NCBI RefSeq assembly: GCF_013416775.1
Contig: NZ_SZVI01000001.1
Span: 310,001 to 374,000 of the forward strand
Reading direction: 5' to 3'
DNA from: Rhodoferax sp. BLA1
GTDB lineage: Bacteria; Pseudomonadota; Gammaproteobacteria; Burkholderiales; Burkholderiaceae_C
DNA length: 64,000 nucleotides
The notes under the pieces were generated by a model that was given only the letters and a program-made list of their open reading frames with translations, had not been told where the DNA came from and did not search any database. The position numbers and the translations under genes were made by a program. This document shows, one piece after another, positions 17,551 to 28,168 of this stretch (the first letter of the stretch is position 1; each line of letters opens with the position of its first letter).

Positions 17551-17928
17551 ATGCAAGCGGCCTTACTCACCGAAAGCCCCGTGTCTGTGGGCGACATGCC
17601 CAGCCTGCTCGAATTCACGCCCGCCGCGGCGGCCAAGGTGGCAGAGCTGGTTCTGGAAGAGGGCAACCCCGAACTCAAGCTACGCCTGTACGTCACCGGT
17701 GGCGGCTGTTCGGGCTTTTCCTACGGGTTTGCTTTTGACGACACCGTGGCCGCCGACGACACCCTGACCGTCACCGAAGGGGTGACGCTGGTGGTGGACG
17801 CGATGAGCCTGCAGTATGTGATGGGTGCACGGGTCGACTTTGAGGAGGGCCTGGAAGGCTCCCGTTTCATCATCCACAACCCGAACGCCCAGACCACCTG
17901 TGGCTGCGGCAGTTCGTTTTCGGTCTGA
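17551..17928 (+). CDS. A-type Fe-S carrier, ErpA-like
   Basis: A 125-residue HesB/IscA-family protein with the ligand cysteines in [11 protein letters not shown] and at the C-terminal TCGCGSSF. An N-terminal extension of about 17 residues precedes the domain. The GGGCSGF form and VDAMSLQY are closer to ErpA than to IscA. It carries clusters from IscU to targets. It is followed after 10 bases by a second A-type gene, so the operon has two paralogous carriers. Confidence 0.9.
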   Translation: MQAALLTESPVSVGDMPSLLEFTPAAAAKVAELVLEEGNPELKLRLYVTGGGCSGFSYGFAFDDTVAADDTLTVTEGVTLVVDAMSLQYVMGARVDFEEGLEGSRFIIHNPNAQTTCGCGSSFSV

Positions 17929-17938
17929 GAGGTTTGCC

Positions 17939-18262
17939 ATGAGTGTGTCCCTCACCCCCGCAGCGGCCAGGCATGTGCAGAAGTCGCTGTCCAAGCGAGG
18001 CAGTGGTTTGGGTCTGCGCCTGGCCGTCAAAACCAGTGGCTGCAACGGTTTTGCCTACGGGCTGGAGTTTGTCGACGCCACCAACCCCGAAGACGCCTGT
18101 TTTGAGCAACACGGTGTGAAGGTCATTGTGGACCCACGCAGCCTGAGCATGCTGGACGGCACCGAACTCGATTTTGTGCGCGAAGGCCTCAACGAAGGCT
18201 TCAAGTTCAACAACCCCAACGCCAAGGCCAATTGCGGATGCGGCGAGAGCTTTACTGTATGA
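17939..18262 (+). CDS. iscA: A-type Fe-S carrier IscA
   Basis: A 107-residue protein of normal IscA length: [14 protein letters not shown] at the start, the first ligand in [12 protein letters not shown] and the C-terminal pair in NCGCGESF. The start ATG at 17939 is 10 bases after the previous stop and has GAGAGG upstream. It transfers Fe-S clusters for the nif-linked ISC system. The usual next gene, hscB, is absent; instead 231 bases of repeat lead to hscA. Confidence 0.93.
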   Translation: MSVSLTPAAARHVQKSLSKRGSGLGLRLAVKTSGCNGFAYGLEFVDATNPEDACFEQHGVKVIVDPRSLSMLDGTELDFVREGLNEGFKFNNPNAKANCGCGESFTV

Positions 18263-18263
18263 G

Positions 18264-18455
18264 GCTCCCCCCCGTTGCTTGCTCGCTGCGCGTATGCGCT
18301 GGAGGACGCAGTCACAGCCTGCGTCACTGCAGGCACGTCCAAACCTGCGCAGGCAGGTTTGGAGCCGCGGCCTTCAGCCCCCTCAATGGCGCAACACCAG
18401 TGGCCCGGCGGAGCCGGTTCCACGGTGTTTCTGGCTTGGGCCTGCTGGTGCCTCT
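18264..18455 (+). repeat. Intergenic repeat family 2, copy B (inside the isc operon)
   Basis: It starts with GGCTCCCCCCCGTTGCTTGC and ends with GGTTCCACGGTGTTTCTGGC, the same blocks as 233-334. The middle carries two additional hairpins: GACGCAG/CTGCGTC and CCAAACCTGC/GCAGGTTTGG. It occupies the place between iscA and hscA where hscB usually lies. Confidence 0.75.
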
Positions 18456-18493
18456 ACTGGCAGTGGTCTTCGGCTCGGCCTAACGGAGAAATC

Positions 18494-20368
18494 ATGGCAC
18501 TGTTGCAAATTGCCGAACCCGGTCAAAGTGCCGCACCACACCAGCACCGGCTGGCGGCGGGCATTGATCTGGGCACCACCAACTCGCTGATTGCCACCGT
18601 GCAAAGTGCCCAGGCGCGGGCTCTGGCCGATGAAGACGGGGCGCTGCTGCTGCCCTCGGTGGTGCGTTACCTGCCGGGCAATGGCATTGTGGTCGGGCGC
18701 GAGGCGCAAGAGAGCCAGGCTGACGACCCCGAGAACACGATTGTGTCGGTCAAGCGCTTCATGGGCCGCAGCCTGGCCGACGTGACCCAGGCCGCTGGCC
18801 TGCCTTACCGTTTTACCGACGGACCGGGCATGGTGGGCATCCACACCGTGAGTGGTGAACGCTCGCCAGTGCAGGTGTCGGCCGAGATCTTGACGGCCCT
18901 GCGTGAACGCGCCGAAGTGTCCTTAGGCGGGCCGCTGGCGGGCGTGGTGATCACCGTGCCGGCCTATTTTGACGACGCACAGCGCCAGGGCACCAAAGAC
19001 GCGGCCAAGCTGGCCGGGCTCAACGTGTTGCGCCTGCTCAACGAACCCACCTCAGCCGCCATTGCCTACGGGCTGGACAAAGCCGCTGAGGGCATTTTTG
19101 CGGTGTACGACCTGGGTGGCGGCACCTTTGACATCTCGATCCTGCACCTGAGCAAAGGTGTGTTTGAGGTGCTGGCCACCGGAGGTGATTCGGCGCTGGG
19201 GGGTGACGACTTTGACCACGTCATTGCCGAGTGGTTTTGCAGCCAGCACGGCATCGCTGGCTTGGCCGCCTTGCCACCCGGCGCGCAGCGTGGCCTGCTG
19301 GCGGCCTCGCGCCAAGCCAAAGAAACCTTGTCAAACCACGAGTCAGCGGCCTTGGCGCTGACCAGTGCCGACGGCAGTACCCAACAGGCGATCCTGTCGC
19401 GTGCCCAGTTTGCCGAACTCGGCGAACCGCTGATCAAGCGCACCATGGCCGCCACCCGACGCACGCTACGCGACGCCAAACTCGGCATCGAGGCCATCAC
19501 CGGTGTGGTGCTGGTGGGTGGCTCCACCCGCATGCCGATGGTGCGCGCGACGGTGAGTGAGTTTTTCGGGCGCGAACCGCTGGTGGACATTGACCCCGAC
19601 CAAGTGGTGGCGATTGGCGCCGCGCTGCAGGCCAATGTGCTGGTGGGCAATGGCAGTGGTGAGGACTGGCTGCTGCTCGATGTGTGCCCGCTGTCCCTGG
19701 GGCTGGAGACCATGGGCGGCCTGGTCGAAAAAATCATCCCGCGCAACTCCACCCTGCCGGTGGCGCGCGCGCAGGAGTTCACCACCTTCAAGGACGGCCA
19801 GACCGCGATGTCATTACACGTGGTGCAGGGGGAGCGTGAGTCGGTGTCGCACTGCCGCTCGCTGGCACGCTTTGAGTTACGCGGCATTCCGCCAGCGGTG
19901 GCGGGCTCGGTGCACATCTGCGTGACCTTTCAGATTGATGCCGACGGCCTGCTGTCGGTGACAGCGCGAGAGCGCATCAGCGGCATTGAGGCCCACATCG
20001 AGGTCAAACCCACCTACGGCCTGGCCGACACCCAGATCTCGGCCATGCTGCAGGACGCCATCAGCGCCAGCCAGGAAGACATGCAGTTGCGATCTCTGCG
20101 CGAGGCGCAGGTGGATGCCCGGCGCCTGCTCGACGCCACCGAAGCCGCACTGCACGCCGACGCCGCACTGCTGTCTGCACAGGAAATCCAGGCCATTCAC
20201 CTGGCCATGTACCGGGTGGGCGAGATGCTGGAAACCGATGCGCCGCTGGCTGACCTGCGCCGTGCCACCAGTGCGCTGAGTTCGGCCACCGATGAATTTG
20301 CCGCCCGGCGTATGAATGCCTCGATCAGCCAAGCGCTGGCCGGGCAGACCATGGACAGCCTCGCCTAA
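18494..20368 (+). CDS. hscA: Fe-S assembly chaperone HscA
   Basis: A 624-residue Hsp70-family ATPase that binds the LPPVK motif of IscU and helps release its cluster. It has the ATPase signatures GIDLGTTNS (about residues 23-31), [10 protein letters not shown] and [10 protein letters not shown], then a substrate-binding domain and a helical lid. The ATG at 18494 is preceded by ACGGAG at 6 bases. No co-chaperone hscB is encoded here, so the J-protein would have to come from the housekeeping set. Confidence 0.94.
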   Translation: MALLQIAEPGQSAAPHQHRLAAGIDLGTTNSLIATVQSAQARALADEDGALLLPSVVRYLPGNGIVVGREAQESQADDPENTIVSVKRFMGRSLADVTQAAGLPYRFTDGPGMVGIHTVSGERSPVQVSAEILTALRERAEVSLGGPLAGVVITVPAYFDDAQRQGTKDAAKLAGLNVLRLLNEPTSAAIAYGLDKAAEGIFAVYDLGGGTFDISILHLSKGVFEVLATGGDSALGGDDFDHVIAEWFCSQHGIAGLAALPPGAQRGLLAASRQAKETLSNHESAALALTSADGSTQQAILSRAQFAELGEPLIKRTMAATRRTLRDAKLGIEAITGVVLVGGSTRMPMVRATVSEFFGREPLVDIDPDQVVAIGAALQANVLVGNGSGEDWLLLDVCPLSLGLETMGGLVEKIIPRNSTLPVARAQEFTTFKDGQTAMSLHVVQGERESVSHCRSLARFELRGIPPAVAGSVHICVTFQIDADGLLSVTARERISGIEAHIEVKPTYGLADTQISAMLQDAISASQEDMQLRSLREAQVDARRLLDATEAALHADAALLSAQEIQAIHLAMYRVGEMLETDAPLADLRRATSALSSATDEFAARRMNASISQALAGQTMDSLA

Positions 20369-20414
20369 ACCCCAGCCTTCCGCCAGAGTCACCCACCACC
20401 ACAAAAAACACCAC

Positions 20415-20750
20415 ATGCCCAGAGTCCGCCTGCTGCCCCACCCCGAACTGTGCCCACAGGGGCTGGACATCGAGATCAAACCCGGCAAGTCTCTGTGCGA
20501 AGGCCTGCTCAAGGCCGGTGTGGCGATTGAACACGCCTGCGAGATGGTGGCGGCCTGCTCTACCTGCCATGTCTATGTGCGCAAGGGCAGCGATTCGCTG
20601 GCTGAGGCTGATGACAACGAAAACGACCAACTCGACAACGCCTGGGGCCTGGAGGCGCAATCGCGCCTGTCGTGCTGTATCAAGCTGGGTGAGGCCGACA
20701 TCACGGTTGAGCTGCCCAAACACACCCGCAACCATGCGCGGGAGCATTGA
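20415..20750 (+). CDS. fdx: [2Fe-2S] ferredoxin, ISC type
   Basis: A 111-residue adrenodoxin-like ferredoxin. The cluster ligands are Cys42, Cys48 and Cys51 (HACEMVAACSTCH) and Cys87 or Cys88 (SRLSCC). It provides electrons for Fe-S assembly on IscU. It is the last gene of the nif-linked isc set. The vicinal Cys87-Cys88 is also seen in other Fdx proteins. It ends 48 bases before the convergent leuA. Confidence 0.93.
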   Translation: MPRVRLLPHPELCPQGLDIEIKPGKSLCEGLLKAGVAIEHACEMVAACSTCHVYVRKGSDSLAEADDNENDQLDNAWGLEAQSRLSCCIKLGEADITVELPKHTRNHAREH

Positions 20751-20798
20751 GGCCTTTGCACCGCAGCTGCCCATCTGAGAGCAAACTCAGCCCAATAC

Positions 20799-22526
20799 TC
20801 AAGCCGCTTCACTCTCCAACTCAAGCGCAGCAACCAAGCCCAGCCGGTTCACCCCGCTGAGCAGCGCCTTGACCGAGGCGGTGACGATGTTGGTGTCCAT
20901 GCCCACACCAAAACGCTCAGGGCCACCTGCGCCGGACACCAGCTCCAGAAAAGCGCAGGCCTGGGCGTCCCCAGCGTGGGTGCTGGCGCGGGTGGAGCGC
21001 TCTTCATAACTGCGCACCTGCACCTGGATGCCAGCGCCCTGGAGCGCATGCACCGCCGCGTCGATCGGGCCATTGCCCTCACCGGTGAGCAACATGGGCT
21101 GGCCGTTCACCTCCACACCGATACGAATGCCCTGCACACGGTTTTTGCTGCCCGGTGTGACATGGTCAAACAGGTGGTGCTCCACGTAATGCATCGACGC
21201 GCTGGGGGCGTCCAGATAGGTGCTCTCGAACAGTTTCCAGATGTCCTGTGCCGTCATCTCACCGCCGTGGCTGTCGGTGTAACTCTGCACCTCACCCGAG
21301 AACTCCACCTGCAAGCGCCGCGGCATCACCACACCAAATTCGGCCTCCATCAGATACGCCACGCCGCCCTTGCCAGATTGGCTGTTGACACGGATCACCG
21401 AGTCGTAGCTGCGGCCCACATCGGCCGGGTCGATCGGCATGTAGGGCACATTCCACAAGGCGCCCGGCCCGGCGGCCTGCTGGGCGGCAAAGCCTTTCTT
21501 GATGGCGTCCTGGTGCGAGCCACTGAAGGCGGTGAACACCAGGTCACCCACATAAGGGTGGCGTGGGTGGATCGGCAGCTGGTTGCAATGCTCCACCGTG
21601 CGGGCCACGGCGTTGATGTCAGAGAAATCCAAGCCCGGGGAAATGCCCTGGGTGTACATGTTCAAGGCCAGCGTGACGATGTCCACATTGCCAGTGCGTT
21701 CACCATTGCCAAACAAACAGCCTTCGACCCGGTCGGCGCCCGCCATCAGGCCCAGTTCAGCAGCGGCCACGGCCGAACCCCGGTCGTTGTGCGGGTGCAC
21801 GCTGATGAGCACGCTGTCACGGCGTGCCAGATGGGTGTGCATCCACTCGATCTGGTCGGCATGCACATTGGGCGTGGCCACCTCCACCGTGGCAGGCAGG
21901 TTAAGAATGACCTTGTTATCAGGCGTGGCGCCCCACTCGGCGGTGACCGCGTCACACACCTCGCAGGCAAAGTCCAGCTCGGTGCTGGTGAACACCTCGG
22001 GGCTGTACTGCAAGACCCATTCGGTCTCAGGATGCTGCGCACACAAGTCCTTGATGAGCCGCACGGAGGACACTGCCAGCGCCTTGATCTCATCCCGGCT
22101 CATGCCAAACACAATCTCACGAAACGCGGGCGAGGTGGCGTTGTAAACGTGCACGATGGCACGGCGTGCGCCCTTGAGCGACTCGAGGGTGCGCCGGATC
22201 AGGTGTTCACGCGACTGAGTCAGCACCTCGATGGTCACGTCATCGGGAATGTGGCCACCCTCAATCAGGTTACGCACAAAGTCAAAGTCGGTTTGCGAAG
22301 CGCTCGGGAAAGCCACCTCAATCTCCTTGAACCCGACCTGGCACAGGGTGCGGAACATACGCATCTTGCGCTCGGCATTCATCGGCTCAAACAGCGACTG
22401 GTTGCCGTCACGCAGGTCCGAACTCATCCAGACGGGTGCCTGGGTGATGCTGCGCGAGGGCCATTGGCGGTTTGGCAAGTCGATGGTGGGAAAGGCGCGG
22501 TATTTGGTGGCGGGGTTGGACAACAT
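20799..22526 (-). CDS. leuA: 2-Isopropylmalate synthase
   Basis: A 575-residue enzyme that condenses acetyl-CoA with 2-oxoisovalerate in leucine synthesis. It has the HMGL-like TIM barrel with SDLRDGNQ near residue 36, the metal-binding SVHPHNDRG and a C-terminal LeuA regulatory domain for leucine feedback. The long N-terminal lead ([19 protein letters not shown]) marks the LeuA type 2 form. The ATG at 22526 has AGAGGA nine bases upstream. It is not the homocitrate synthase, which is nifV at 29883. Confidence 0.94.
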   Translation of the reverse strand: MLSNPATKYRAFPTIDLPNRQWPSRSITQAPVWMSSDLRDGNQSLFEPMNAERKMRMFRTLCQVGFKEIEVAFPSASQTDFDFVRNLIEGGHIPDDVTIEVLTQSREHLIRRTLESLKGARRAIVHVYNATSPAFREIVFGMSRDEIKALAVSSVRLIKDLCAQHPETEWVLQYSPEVFTSTELDFACEVCDAVTAEWGATPDNKVILNLPATVEVATPNVHADQIEWMHTHLARRDSVLISVHPHNDRGSAVAAAELGLMAGADRVEGCLFGNGERTGNVDIVTLALNMYTQGISPGLDFSDINAVARTVEHCNQLPIHPRHPYVGDLVFTAFSGSHQDAIKKGFAAQQAAGPGALWNVPYMPIDPADVGRSYDSVIRVNSQSGKGGVAYLMEAEFGVVMPRRLQVEFSGEVQSYTDSHGGEMTAQDIWKLFESTYLDAPSASMHYVEHHLFDHVTPGSKNRVQGIRIGVEVNGQPMLLTGEGNGPIDAAVHALQGAGIQVQVRSYEERSTRASTHAGDAQACAFLELVSGAGGPERFGVGMDTNIVTASVKALLSGVNRLGLVAALELESEAA

Positions 22527-22814
22527 GGAGCAAGTTCCTCTGGAAACGATAACGGACATTGATGCTTATCGTAGGCTTGAAGTCGGGGTGAATGATTGCG
22601 TATTTGTCGATCAATCAACAAATTAAGGCAGTTTATTGCTGATGTTTAATTTTTCCAGCAATTTATTTCAATCAAACCGCCATTTGAGCAAAGAATGCCT
22701 GGGGCAGAACCTCGCAACGCCTCCACATCCGAACCAGAGATCAAAATGACCTCTAGCCCTTATCCTATAAGGATCAAAAGCTCTCCAAAAAATAGCAATC
22801 GACACAACACACTT
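22527..22814. promoter_or_regulatory. leuA upstream region
   Basis: 288 bases between leuA and the Lrp-type regulator. It contains the perfect dyad ATTTGT-N10-ACAAAT at 22602-22623, a possible regulator site, and a family-1 palindrome at 22748-22783. I see no leucine-rich leader peptide. Confidence 0.5.
22748..22783 (-). repeat. Family-1 intergenic palindrome (diverged)
   Basis: CCTCTAGCCCTTATCCTATA then AGGATCAAAAGCT, in reverse orientation relative to 11350. The right arm has drifted. Confidence 0.65.
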
Positions 22815-23291
22815 TCACAGCGCACCACTTGCCACCGACAGCGTCATCCGGCTAACCACCTGGCGCAACATAAAGCTGGAGTGCACACCGGTCACGCCCT
22901 CAATGCGGTTGATTTTGTTGAGCAACAAGGCCTGGTAATGGTCCATGTCGCGCACCACCACCTTGAGCTGGTAGTCGGCCGACTGGCCGGTGATCAGCAG
23001 GCACTCCAGCACCTCGGGCAGCAGGCTCACCGTGGTCTCGAAGTTGGCAAAACGCTCCGGTGTGTGCCGGTCCATCGAGATATGAATCAACGCCATCAGT
23101 GACAGGCCGAGTTTCTTGGCGTCCAGCACGGCGTGGTAACCGGTGATCAGGCCCGACTCCTCCAGCGCCCGCACCCGACGCAGGCAGGGCGACGGCGACA
23201 GGCCAATGCGGTCCGCCAGGTCTTGGTTGTTGATGCGGCCATCGGCCTGCAGGATGTCGAGGATTTGCTGGTCGTAGCGGTCAAGCTTCAT
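22815..23291 (-). CDS. Lrp/AsnC-family transcriptional regulator
   Basis: A 158-residue regulator with the N-terminal winged helix-turn-helix (NNQDLADRIGLSPSPCLRRV, about residues 21-40) and a C-terminal RAM ligand-binding domain ending in RMTLSVA. Lrp-type proteins respond to amino acids. It is encoded on the same strand upstream of leuA, so leuA control is possible but separate promoters are likely. It is a clear family member, with no reason to name it lrp itself. Confidence 0.92.
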   Translation of the reverse strand: MKLDRYDQQILDILQADGRINNQDLADRIGLSPSPCLRRVRALEESGLITGYHAVLDAKKLGLSLMALIHISMDRHTPERFANFETTVSLLPEVLECLLITGQSADYQLKVVVRDMDHYQALLLNKINRIEGVTGVHSSFMLRQVVSRMTLSVASGAL

Positions 23292-23737
23292 TTTTCTGCC
23301 AATTTATATATTGATTGAAGCATGTTATGCCATAACTAACGACATTCAAAGCAACAACGCAATCTTCTGCCCTGACCTGCGGCCTACACTGAAAGCATCT
23401 GTTATCCACAGCACCCAGCAAGCCGGTCACGAGCCAGCCTTGCGCAGTAAGGTCTCACAAGGGCCACATTTGCAAGTCATATCCCCCAGGCAAACCCACT
23501 GCCTGCGGGGCACGGCCTTTGAATCACAAGGCTGGCTTTGGCGGCACGCGCAAAGCCCCAACAAATCTCCCGGCGGCCCCTACCCACACTCGCCCATCAG
23601 CGACAACAAGGCAAGTAGGTGCCACCCCATCGTTTTAGTATTCGATAAGAATCAACGCGCTCTTGGAGTCAGTTTTGATGGCGCTTTGATCGTTCATGAT
23701 CGTAGTCTTTGAGATGGGCGTTGTTGAATCGTTCGGT
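23292..23737. other. Gene-free stretch upstream of the Lrp-type gene
   Basis: 446 bases with no supported gene in any frame. It should hold the promoter of the Lrp-type gene at its left end (AT-rich around 23300-23345) and the 3' trailer of the GST gene at its right end. Confidence 0.5.
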
Positions 23738-24412
23738 TTAGGCCGCATGGATGGCTTGATGCTGACGGAGGTGTTGCTGGAACCGCTCGGCGTAGTCTTT
23801 CCCCACGGCGGCGATAACGCTTTGACGAGTCGCCAATCCCGCCCGCCACGTTGACACGCGGGGAAGGTTCTCAAAGATCGGCTGCGACACCATCGGATCC
23901 AGGATGTCGAAATAGCGAAAGAGGGGCGCAAACACTGCATCGACCATGCCAAAGGCGGCACCACCGAAATAGGGGCCCTGCACCAACACCGACTCCAGTT
24001 GCTGGAGCCTGCCCCGGAACGCCGCCTGCTTTGCATCTGCGGTCGGGCGATCCTTGGCGTTGAGGAACTGCCAGGCCTCGGCTAGGGTTGCGGTGCCGAA
24101 CTCAATCCAGCCCCGCTGACGGGCACGGGCCAGCGCATCGCCTGGATACAGCCCTGGGCCGGCCTGAGATTCCTCGAGATACTCGCAGATCACCATGCTT
24201 TCAAAGAGAACAGCGTCCAGCCCATCCGCCTGGCTAACCTTGAGCAATGGCACCTTGCCAGTCGGCGAAAGTGCCAGAAACCAGTCCGGCTTGGCCGCGA
24301 GATCGACGTCGATCCTGTCGAATGACACGCCCTTTTCCAGAAGGACAATCGCCGCCCGTTGAACGAACGGGCAAAGCGGGTGGCTGATGAGCGTGAGGCG
24401 GGTGTTGGGCAT
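23738..24412 (-). CDS. Glutathione S-transferase family protein
   Basis: A 224-residue protein with a thioredoxin-like N-terminal domain (SHPLCPFVQRAAI, Cys14 as the likely redox residue, then TGKVPLL and ESMVICEYLEE) and an all-helical C-terminal domain. The CPF motif suggests an omega-like or maleylpyruvate-isomerase-like GST. It follows the SDR gene by 34 bases on the same strand and is probably cotranscribed, under the divergent AraC-type gene. The substrate is unknown. Confidence 0.88.
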   Translation of the reverse strand: MPNTRLTLISHPLCPFVQRAAIVLLEKGVSFDRIDVDLAAKPDWFLALSPTGKVPLLKVSQADGLDAVLFESMVICEYLEESQAGPGLYPGDALARARQRGWIEFGTATLAEAWQFLNAKDRPTADAKQAAFRGRLQQLESVLVQGPYFGGAAFGMVDAVFAPLFRYFDILDPMVSQPIFENLPRVSTWRAGLATRQSVIAAVGKDYAERFQQHLRQHQAIHAA

Positions 24413-24446
24413 GGTGGTCTCTCGAAGTGCCGGCAAAGAACGGGTG

Positions 24447-25205
24447 CTACAGCAACTGCCCGCCAGAAATGTCGAAGGTCGTGCCGTTTGCCCAACCCAT
24501 GTCGTCGGACAGGATGGCGGCGACTGCGCCGCCCACATCGTCCGGCAGGCCGACGCGACCAAGGGCAATACCCTTTGCCACATAGGCGTTCACATCGTCG
24601 TTGTCGCGCACCGCACCACCGCCGAAGTCGGTGGCAATGGCGCCTGGTGCGATCGCGTTCACCCGGATACCGCGTGCGCCAAGCTCGACTGCCAGATACC
24701 GGGTCAGGACCTCGACCGCGGCCTTCATCGACGCATAGAGGCTGTAACCCGGCAGCGTGAAGCGGACAAAACCAGACGAGACGTTCAGAATGCGCCCGCC
24801 ATTCTCGATACAAGACAGTAGCTTCTGGGTCAGAAACACCGGTCCGCGCAGGTGCGTGCTCACCAGCGATTCGAATTGCTCTTCGGTCGCGTCGGCAAAG
24901 TTGGAGAAAAGACCGTTGCCAGCATTGTTGACCAGAAAGTCGAACCGCTCGCGACCGAAATGGGTCTTCAGGGTTGCTGCCACCTTCTCGGCGAATGCCG
25001 GAAAGCTCTTCGAATCGGTGACATCGAGCGCCAGCATGGACGCCTTGCCGCCCAGCGCCTCGATCTCTTGGCGCAGCGCCTCGGCTTCCGCCGCACCGCT
25101 GCGGTAGGTGCCGATGATGTGGACGCCGCGTTTAGCCAGATGCAGGGCCATGTTGCGACCTAGCCCACGGCTTGTGCCGGTAATCAGTGCGATCTTTGTT
25201 GTCAT
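24447..25205 (-). CDS. Short-chain dehydrogenase/reductase
   Basis: A 252-residue classical SDR. It has NAD(P)-binding GTSRGLG (10-16), NNAG (93-96), the active-site serine in VSSG (143-144), and Tyr157-x3-Lys161. Arg35 in TYRSG suggests NADPH preference. It is divergent from the AraC-type regulator and upstream of the GST gene, an arrangement typical of small aldehyde or quinone detoxification sets. The substrate cannot be told from sequence. Confidence 0.9.
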   Translation of the reverse strand: MTTKIALITGTSRGLGRNMALHLAKRGVHIIGTYRSGAAEAEALRQEIEALGGKASMLALDVTDSKSFPAFAEKVAATLKTHFGRERFDFLVNNAGNGLFSNFADATEEQFESLVSTHLRGPVFLTQKLLSCIENGGRILNVSSGFVRFTLPGYSLYASMKAAVEVLTRYLAVELGARGIRVNAIAPGAIATDFGGGAVRDNDDVNAYVAKGIALGRVGLPDDVGGAVAAILSDDMGWANGTTFDISGGQLL

Positions 25206-25354
25206 AGCTGTACTCACTTCACTTTTGTGTGGTTGAAATGGCGGATATCGCCAAGAGCCCATAATCTATTTCGACGCGCGTTTTAGGGCTTGCCCGATGC
25301 GCTTGTTCTTTTGCACGATTGACTCATTCACTTCGATACCCGCAGAGCCACCCT

Positions 25355-26245
25355 ATGGACACCCCCCCTTCAAGCCTGCTGGAAACCGCGTTGCGAAACA
25401 TCCGACCCGGTACGACAACGTCGGGCATTCCTCGCATCGAGTTGCACGTCGACCAGGGGCAGGTCAGTGAAAGCGCGTGCCAGTACCGCGCCATGGCGTG
25501 TTTCGTTCTGCAGGGGAGCAAGCGCGTCTCTTTTGGCGACAAGGTGCTGCGCTACGAGGCGGGCCACTATCTGGTCAGCGCACTGGATCTGCCGCTCATG
25601 GGGCAGGTCTACGGGGATGGCCGCCAGCGGCCCTATGTCGCTCTGACGCTGGTGCTGGACCCGGTGCTGCTCAATGAGCTGATCCTGTCCATGCCTGTTG
25701 CGCACGATGACGAAGGCAGCGAGTCGGGGCTGTCAACTGCGCCCATGAGCCAAGCGCTTGAAGATGTCTTGGCTCGCGCCTTGGCGCTGATGGATAGTCC
25801 CGAGGACATTCCCGTTCTGGCCCCGCTGGTTGAGCGAGAGCTGCTCTATCGACTGTTGTCGGGCCCGCACGGAAAGCTGTTGCGCCAGATTTCGAGTGCC
25901 AAGGGCCCGCTGCCGAAGGTCCGAAAGGCCATCGGCTGGATTGGTCAGAACTTCGCCCGGCCCATCAAGGTCGAGGACGTCGGTGCAGCATGCGGGATGA
26001 GCCGGGCGAGTCTGAACCGGAGTTTTCGGGAGATCACGGGTCTCAGCCCGTTGCAGTATCAGAAGCAACTCCGGCTACTGGAGGCGCGCCGCCTGCTGAT
26101 AGGCGGCGAGCACAACGTATCCGGTGCTGCGTTTGCCGTTGGCTACGAGAGCTCTTCGCAGTTCAGCCGCGACTATCTGAGGCACTTCGAAACTAGCCCC
26201 AGCCAGGACTTGCGACGAACGGTGCATGCCAGAACGGTTGCTTAG
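25355..26245 (+). CDS. AraC-family transcriptional regulator
   Basis: A 296-residue regulator with an N-terminal cupin-like AraC_N domain (about residues 15-175; FVLQGSKRVSFGD is typical) and a C-terminal double helix-turn-helix (IKVEDVGAACGMSRASLNRS onward, ending near SPSQDLRR). It is divergent from the SDR-GST pair and probably controls it from the 149-base shared region. The ATG at 25355 was chosen for the normal family start; a frame 12 codons longer exists. Confidence 0.9.
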   Translation: MDTPPSSLLETALRNIRPGTTTSGIPRIELHVDQGQVSESACQYRAMACFVLQGSKRVSFGDKVLRYEAGHYLVSALDLPLMGQVYGDGRQRPYVALTLVLDPVLLNELILSMPVAHDDEGSESGLSTAPMSQALEDVLARALALMDSPEDIPVLAPLVERELLYRLLSGPHGKLLRQISSAKGPLPKVRKAIGWIGQNFARPIKVEDVGAACGMSRASLNRSFREITGLSPLQYQKQLRLLEARRLLIGGEHNVSGAAFAVGYESSSQFSRDYLRHFETSPSQDLRRTVHARTVA

Positions 26246-26489
26246 GAAACACTCAAGGGCATATCAAACCCTTCATTCCGAGGCTTCTGCCTACGTCCAT
26301 CCGGGCACGCTGCACCCGATCCGACCCGTCAATCTCTGATCCTCATCGCGGTCGTTTGCCATTCCGTGACAGCGGCAAAAAGGCCTGTTGATCCAGCTGT
26401 CCATCAATCGTGCATGCTGGCCTTTGACGTGAAATGGCACCCGCCAAACGTTCGGATGCGGCGGCAGCTACAACACCCCCTGTAAATGC

Positions 26490-27965
26490 TCACAACAACC
26501 CAGTCACGACCTGCCCCAGCCGCCTGAGTGCCTGCTCCACCTCCCTGTCCACTGGCCAGCCGCAGCTGATGCGCAGAAAGGCGTCAAAACGCAGCGAGTT
26601 GGAGAACATCAGGCCAGGGCTGACCAGAATCTGTTCTTTCAAGGCCGCATCAAACACCCGTTTGCTCGACAGCTGCTGCGGCAGCTCCACCCACAGCGAC
26701 AAACCACCCTCGGGCAGAGTCAGGCGGGTGCCGGGTGGGAAATGGCTGGCAATGGTTTCCGCCGTGTGTTGCCGCTGCACCTGCAAGGTGGCGCGCAAGC
26801 GGTGTAAATGGCGGTCATAAGCGGGGGAGGCAATGAAGTCTGCCGCCGCCAGTTGTGACAGCTCCTCGTTGCTGCGGGTCTGGGTGAACTTGAGCATTTC
26901 GACCCGGGCTTGCCAGCGCCCGGCGGCCATCCAGCCCAGCCGCATACCGGGTGCCAGGATTTTGTGCAGCGAGGCGCAGTAAATCACGTTGCCGGTGGTG
27001 TCCCATGACTTCATGGCCCGCAGCGGGGTGTCGCCGCGTTTGCCTTCATTGACCAGCTCGCTGTAGGTGTCGTCTTCAATCAGCGTGATGGCGCTGGCCT
27101 GGCACAGCTGCACCAGCCGCTGCTTGTGGGCGTCGGGCATGATGCTGCCCAGCGGATTTTGCAGGTGCGGCACCACCACCACGGCCTTGATGCTGTCGTC
27201 CGTCTGGATGGCCAGTTCCAGCGCGTCGATCGACATGCCGGTGTGCGGACTGGTGGGGATCTCCAGCGCGCGCAGGCCCAAGGCCTCCAGCACCTGCAGC
27301 AAGCCGTAAAACGACGGGGACTCCACCGCAATGGTGTCACCCGCCTTGGCCACCGCGCGCAAGGCCAGGTTCAGCGCTTCCATACAGCCGTTGGTGATTT
27401 GTACCTGGTCGGGCGACAGCGTCATACCCAGCGCCAAGGCGCGTTTGGCCAGCACCGCACGGGACTCGGCATTGCCCCTGGGCGATGTGGCGGACACCAG
27501 AATGTCTGGCCTCTTGCGCAACACCCGCATGGCGGCCTGTTTGAGGGCTTCACCGGGGTAGAGCGCGGGTGCACAGCGGGCCACCGCCAGATTGGTCTTG
27601 ACCATGTGCAGTCGACCGCGTGCGACGAAATCGGACACCCGGGCGTGGATACCGACGTACTGTGCCGGGTCGGGGGCGCGGTCCATGCGCGGCTCCGTCA
27701 CCGCCGCGAGTGTGCTGCGCAGTGGGCGACGTACAAAGTACCCCGAGCGGGGACGCGCCTCCAGCCAACCCTCACTCTCCAGATGGCGGCTGAGTTGCAT
27801 GGCGGTGGACAGGCTGATGTCGTGCTGGCGCATCAGGGCGCGCAGCGAGGGCATGCGGTCGCCCGGCACCAGAGAGCCCGCATGGATGGCGCCGCGGTAG
27901 TGTGAGGCCAGCCGCTGGTAGAGCGGCGGCAAAGGGGTGGGGGTGGCCAAAGTTGGTGTGTCCAT
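26490..27965 (-). CDS. MocR/PdxR-type regulator (GntR helix-turn-helix plus aminotransferase)
   Basis: A 491-residue fusion. The N-terminal GntR winged helix covers about residues 10-80 (SLRALMRQHDISLSTAMQLS). A fold-type-I aminotransferase domain follows, with the PLP lysine in ASLHKILAPGMRLGW. MocR proteins bind PLP and regulate vitamin B6 or amino-acid genes rather than acting as aminotransferases. It is divergent from the small DUF2917 gene. The start ATG at 27965 gives the normal N terminus before the HTH. Confidence 0.9.
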   Translation of the reverse strand: MDTPTLATPTPLPPLYQRLASHYRGAIHAGSLVPGDRMPSLRALMRQHDISLSTAMQLSRHLESEGWLEARPRSGYFVRRPLRSTLAAVTEPRMDRAPDPAQYVGIHARVSDFVARGRLHMVKTNLAVARCAPALYPGEALKQAAMRVLRKRPDILVSATSPRGNAESRAVLAKRALALGMTLSPDQVQITNGCMEALNLALRAVAKAGDTIAVESPSFYGLLQVLEALGLRALEIPTSPHTGMSIDALELAIQTDDSIKAVVVVPHLQNPLGSIMPDAHKQRLVQLCQASAITLIEDDTYSELVNEGKRGDTPLRAMKSWDTTGNVIYCASLHKILAPGMRLGWMAAGRWQARVEMLKFTQTRSNEELSQLAAADFIASPAYDRHLHRLRATLQVQRQHTAETIASHFPPGTRLTLPEGGLSLWVELPQQLSSKRVFDAALKEQILVSPGLMFSNSLRFDAFLRISCGWPVDREVEQALRRLGQVVTGLL

Positions 27966-28168
27966 GCGCCATGATCCTTGATGCGGTTTACAGAAAACAG
28001 ATGCAGATAAGTGCAAAACGTACCGTAACAGATGCCGAATAGGTGTGCTGTTTTGGTCCAGATACAGCCCGTCTGTGGCTGTTGGTTTTGGCCCCTGCCC
28101 CCTACGATGCCCAGACCAGGACGTTGAACCATCGACGACCACCCACCACAGCAGCACCGGGCCAGACC

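Noticed and set aside
18263..18493. A decayed hscB between iscA and hscA
   Set aside because: The sequence matches the other copy of repeat family 2 and shows no J-domain HPD or related residues in any frame.
20976..22562. A 528-codon open frame opposite leuA, and similar long antisense frames opposite nifB, nifA, rnf and the cyclase
   Set aside because: They are by-products of GC-rich codon use. The translations are His/Gln/Arg-rich with no domains, and the opposite frames encode clear families.
22605..22620. A TGT-N10-ACA palindrome upstream of leuA that fits the NifA site consensus
   Set aside because: No sigma-54 -24/-12 element lies between it and leuA, and this loose consensus is expected about once per 4 kb by chance. 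It is better read as part of the larger ATTTGT/ACAAAT dyad.
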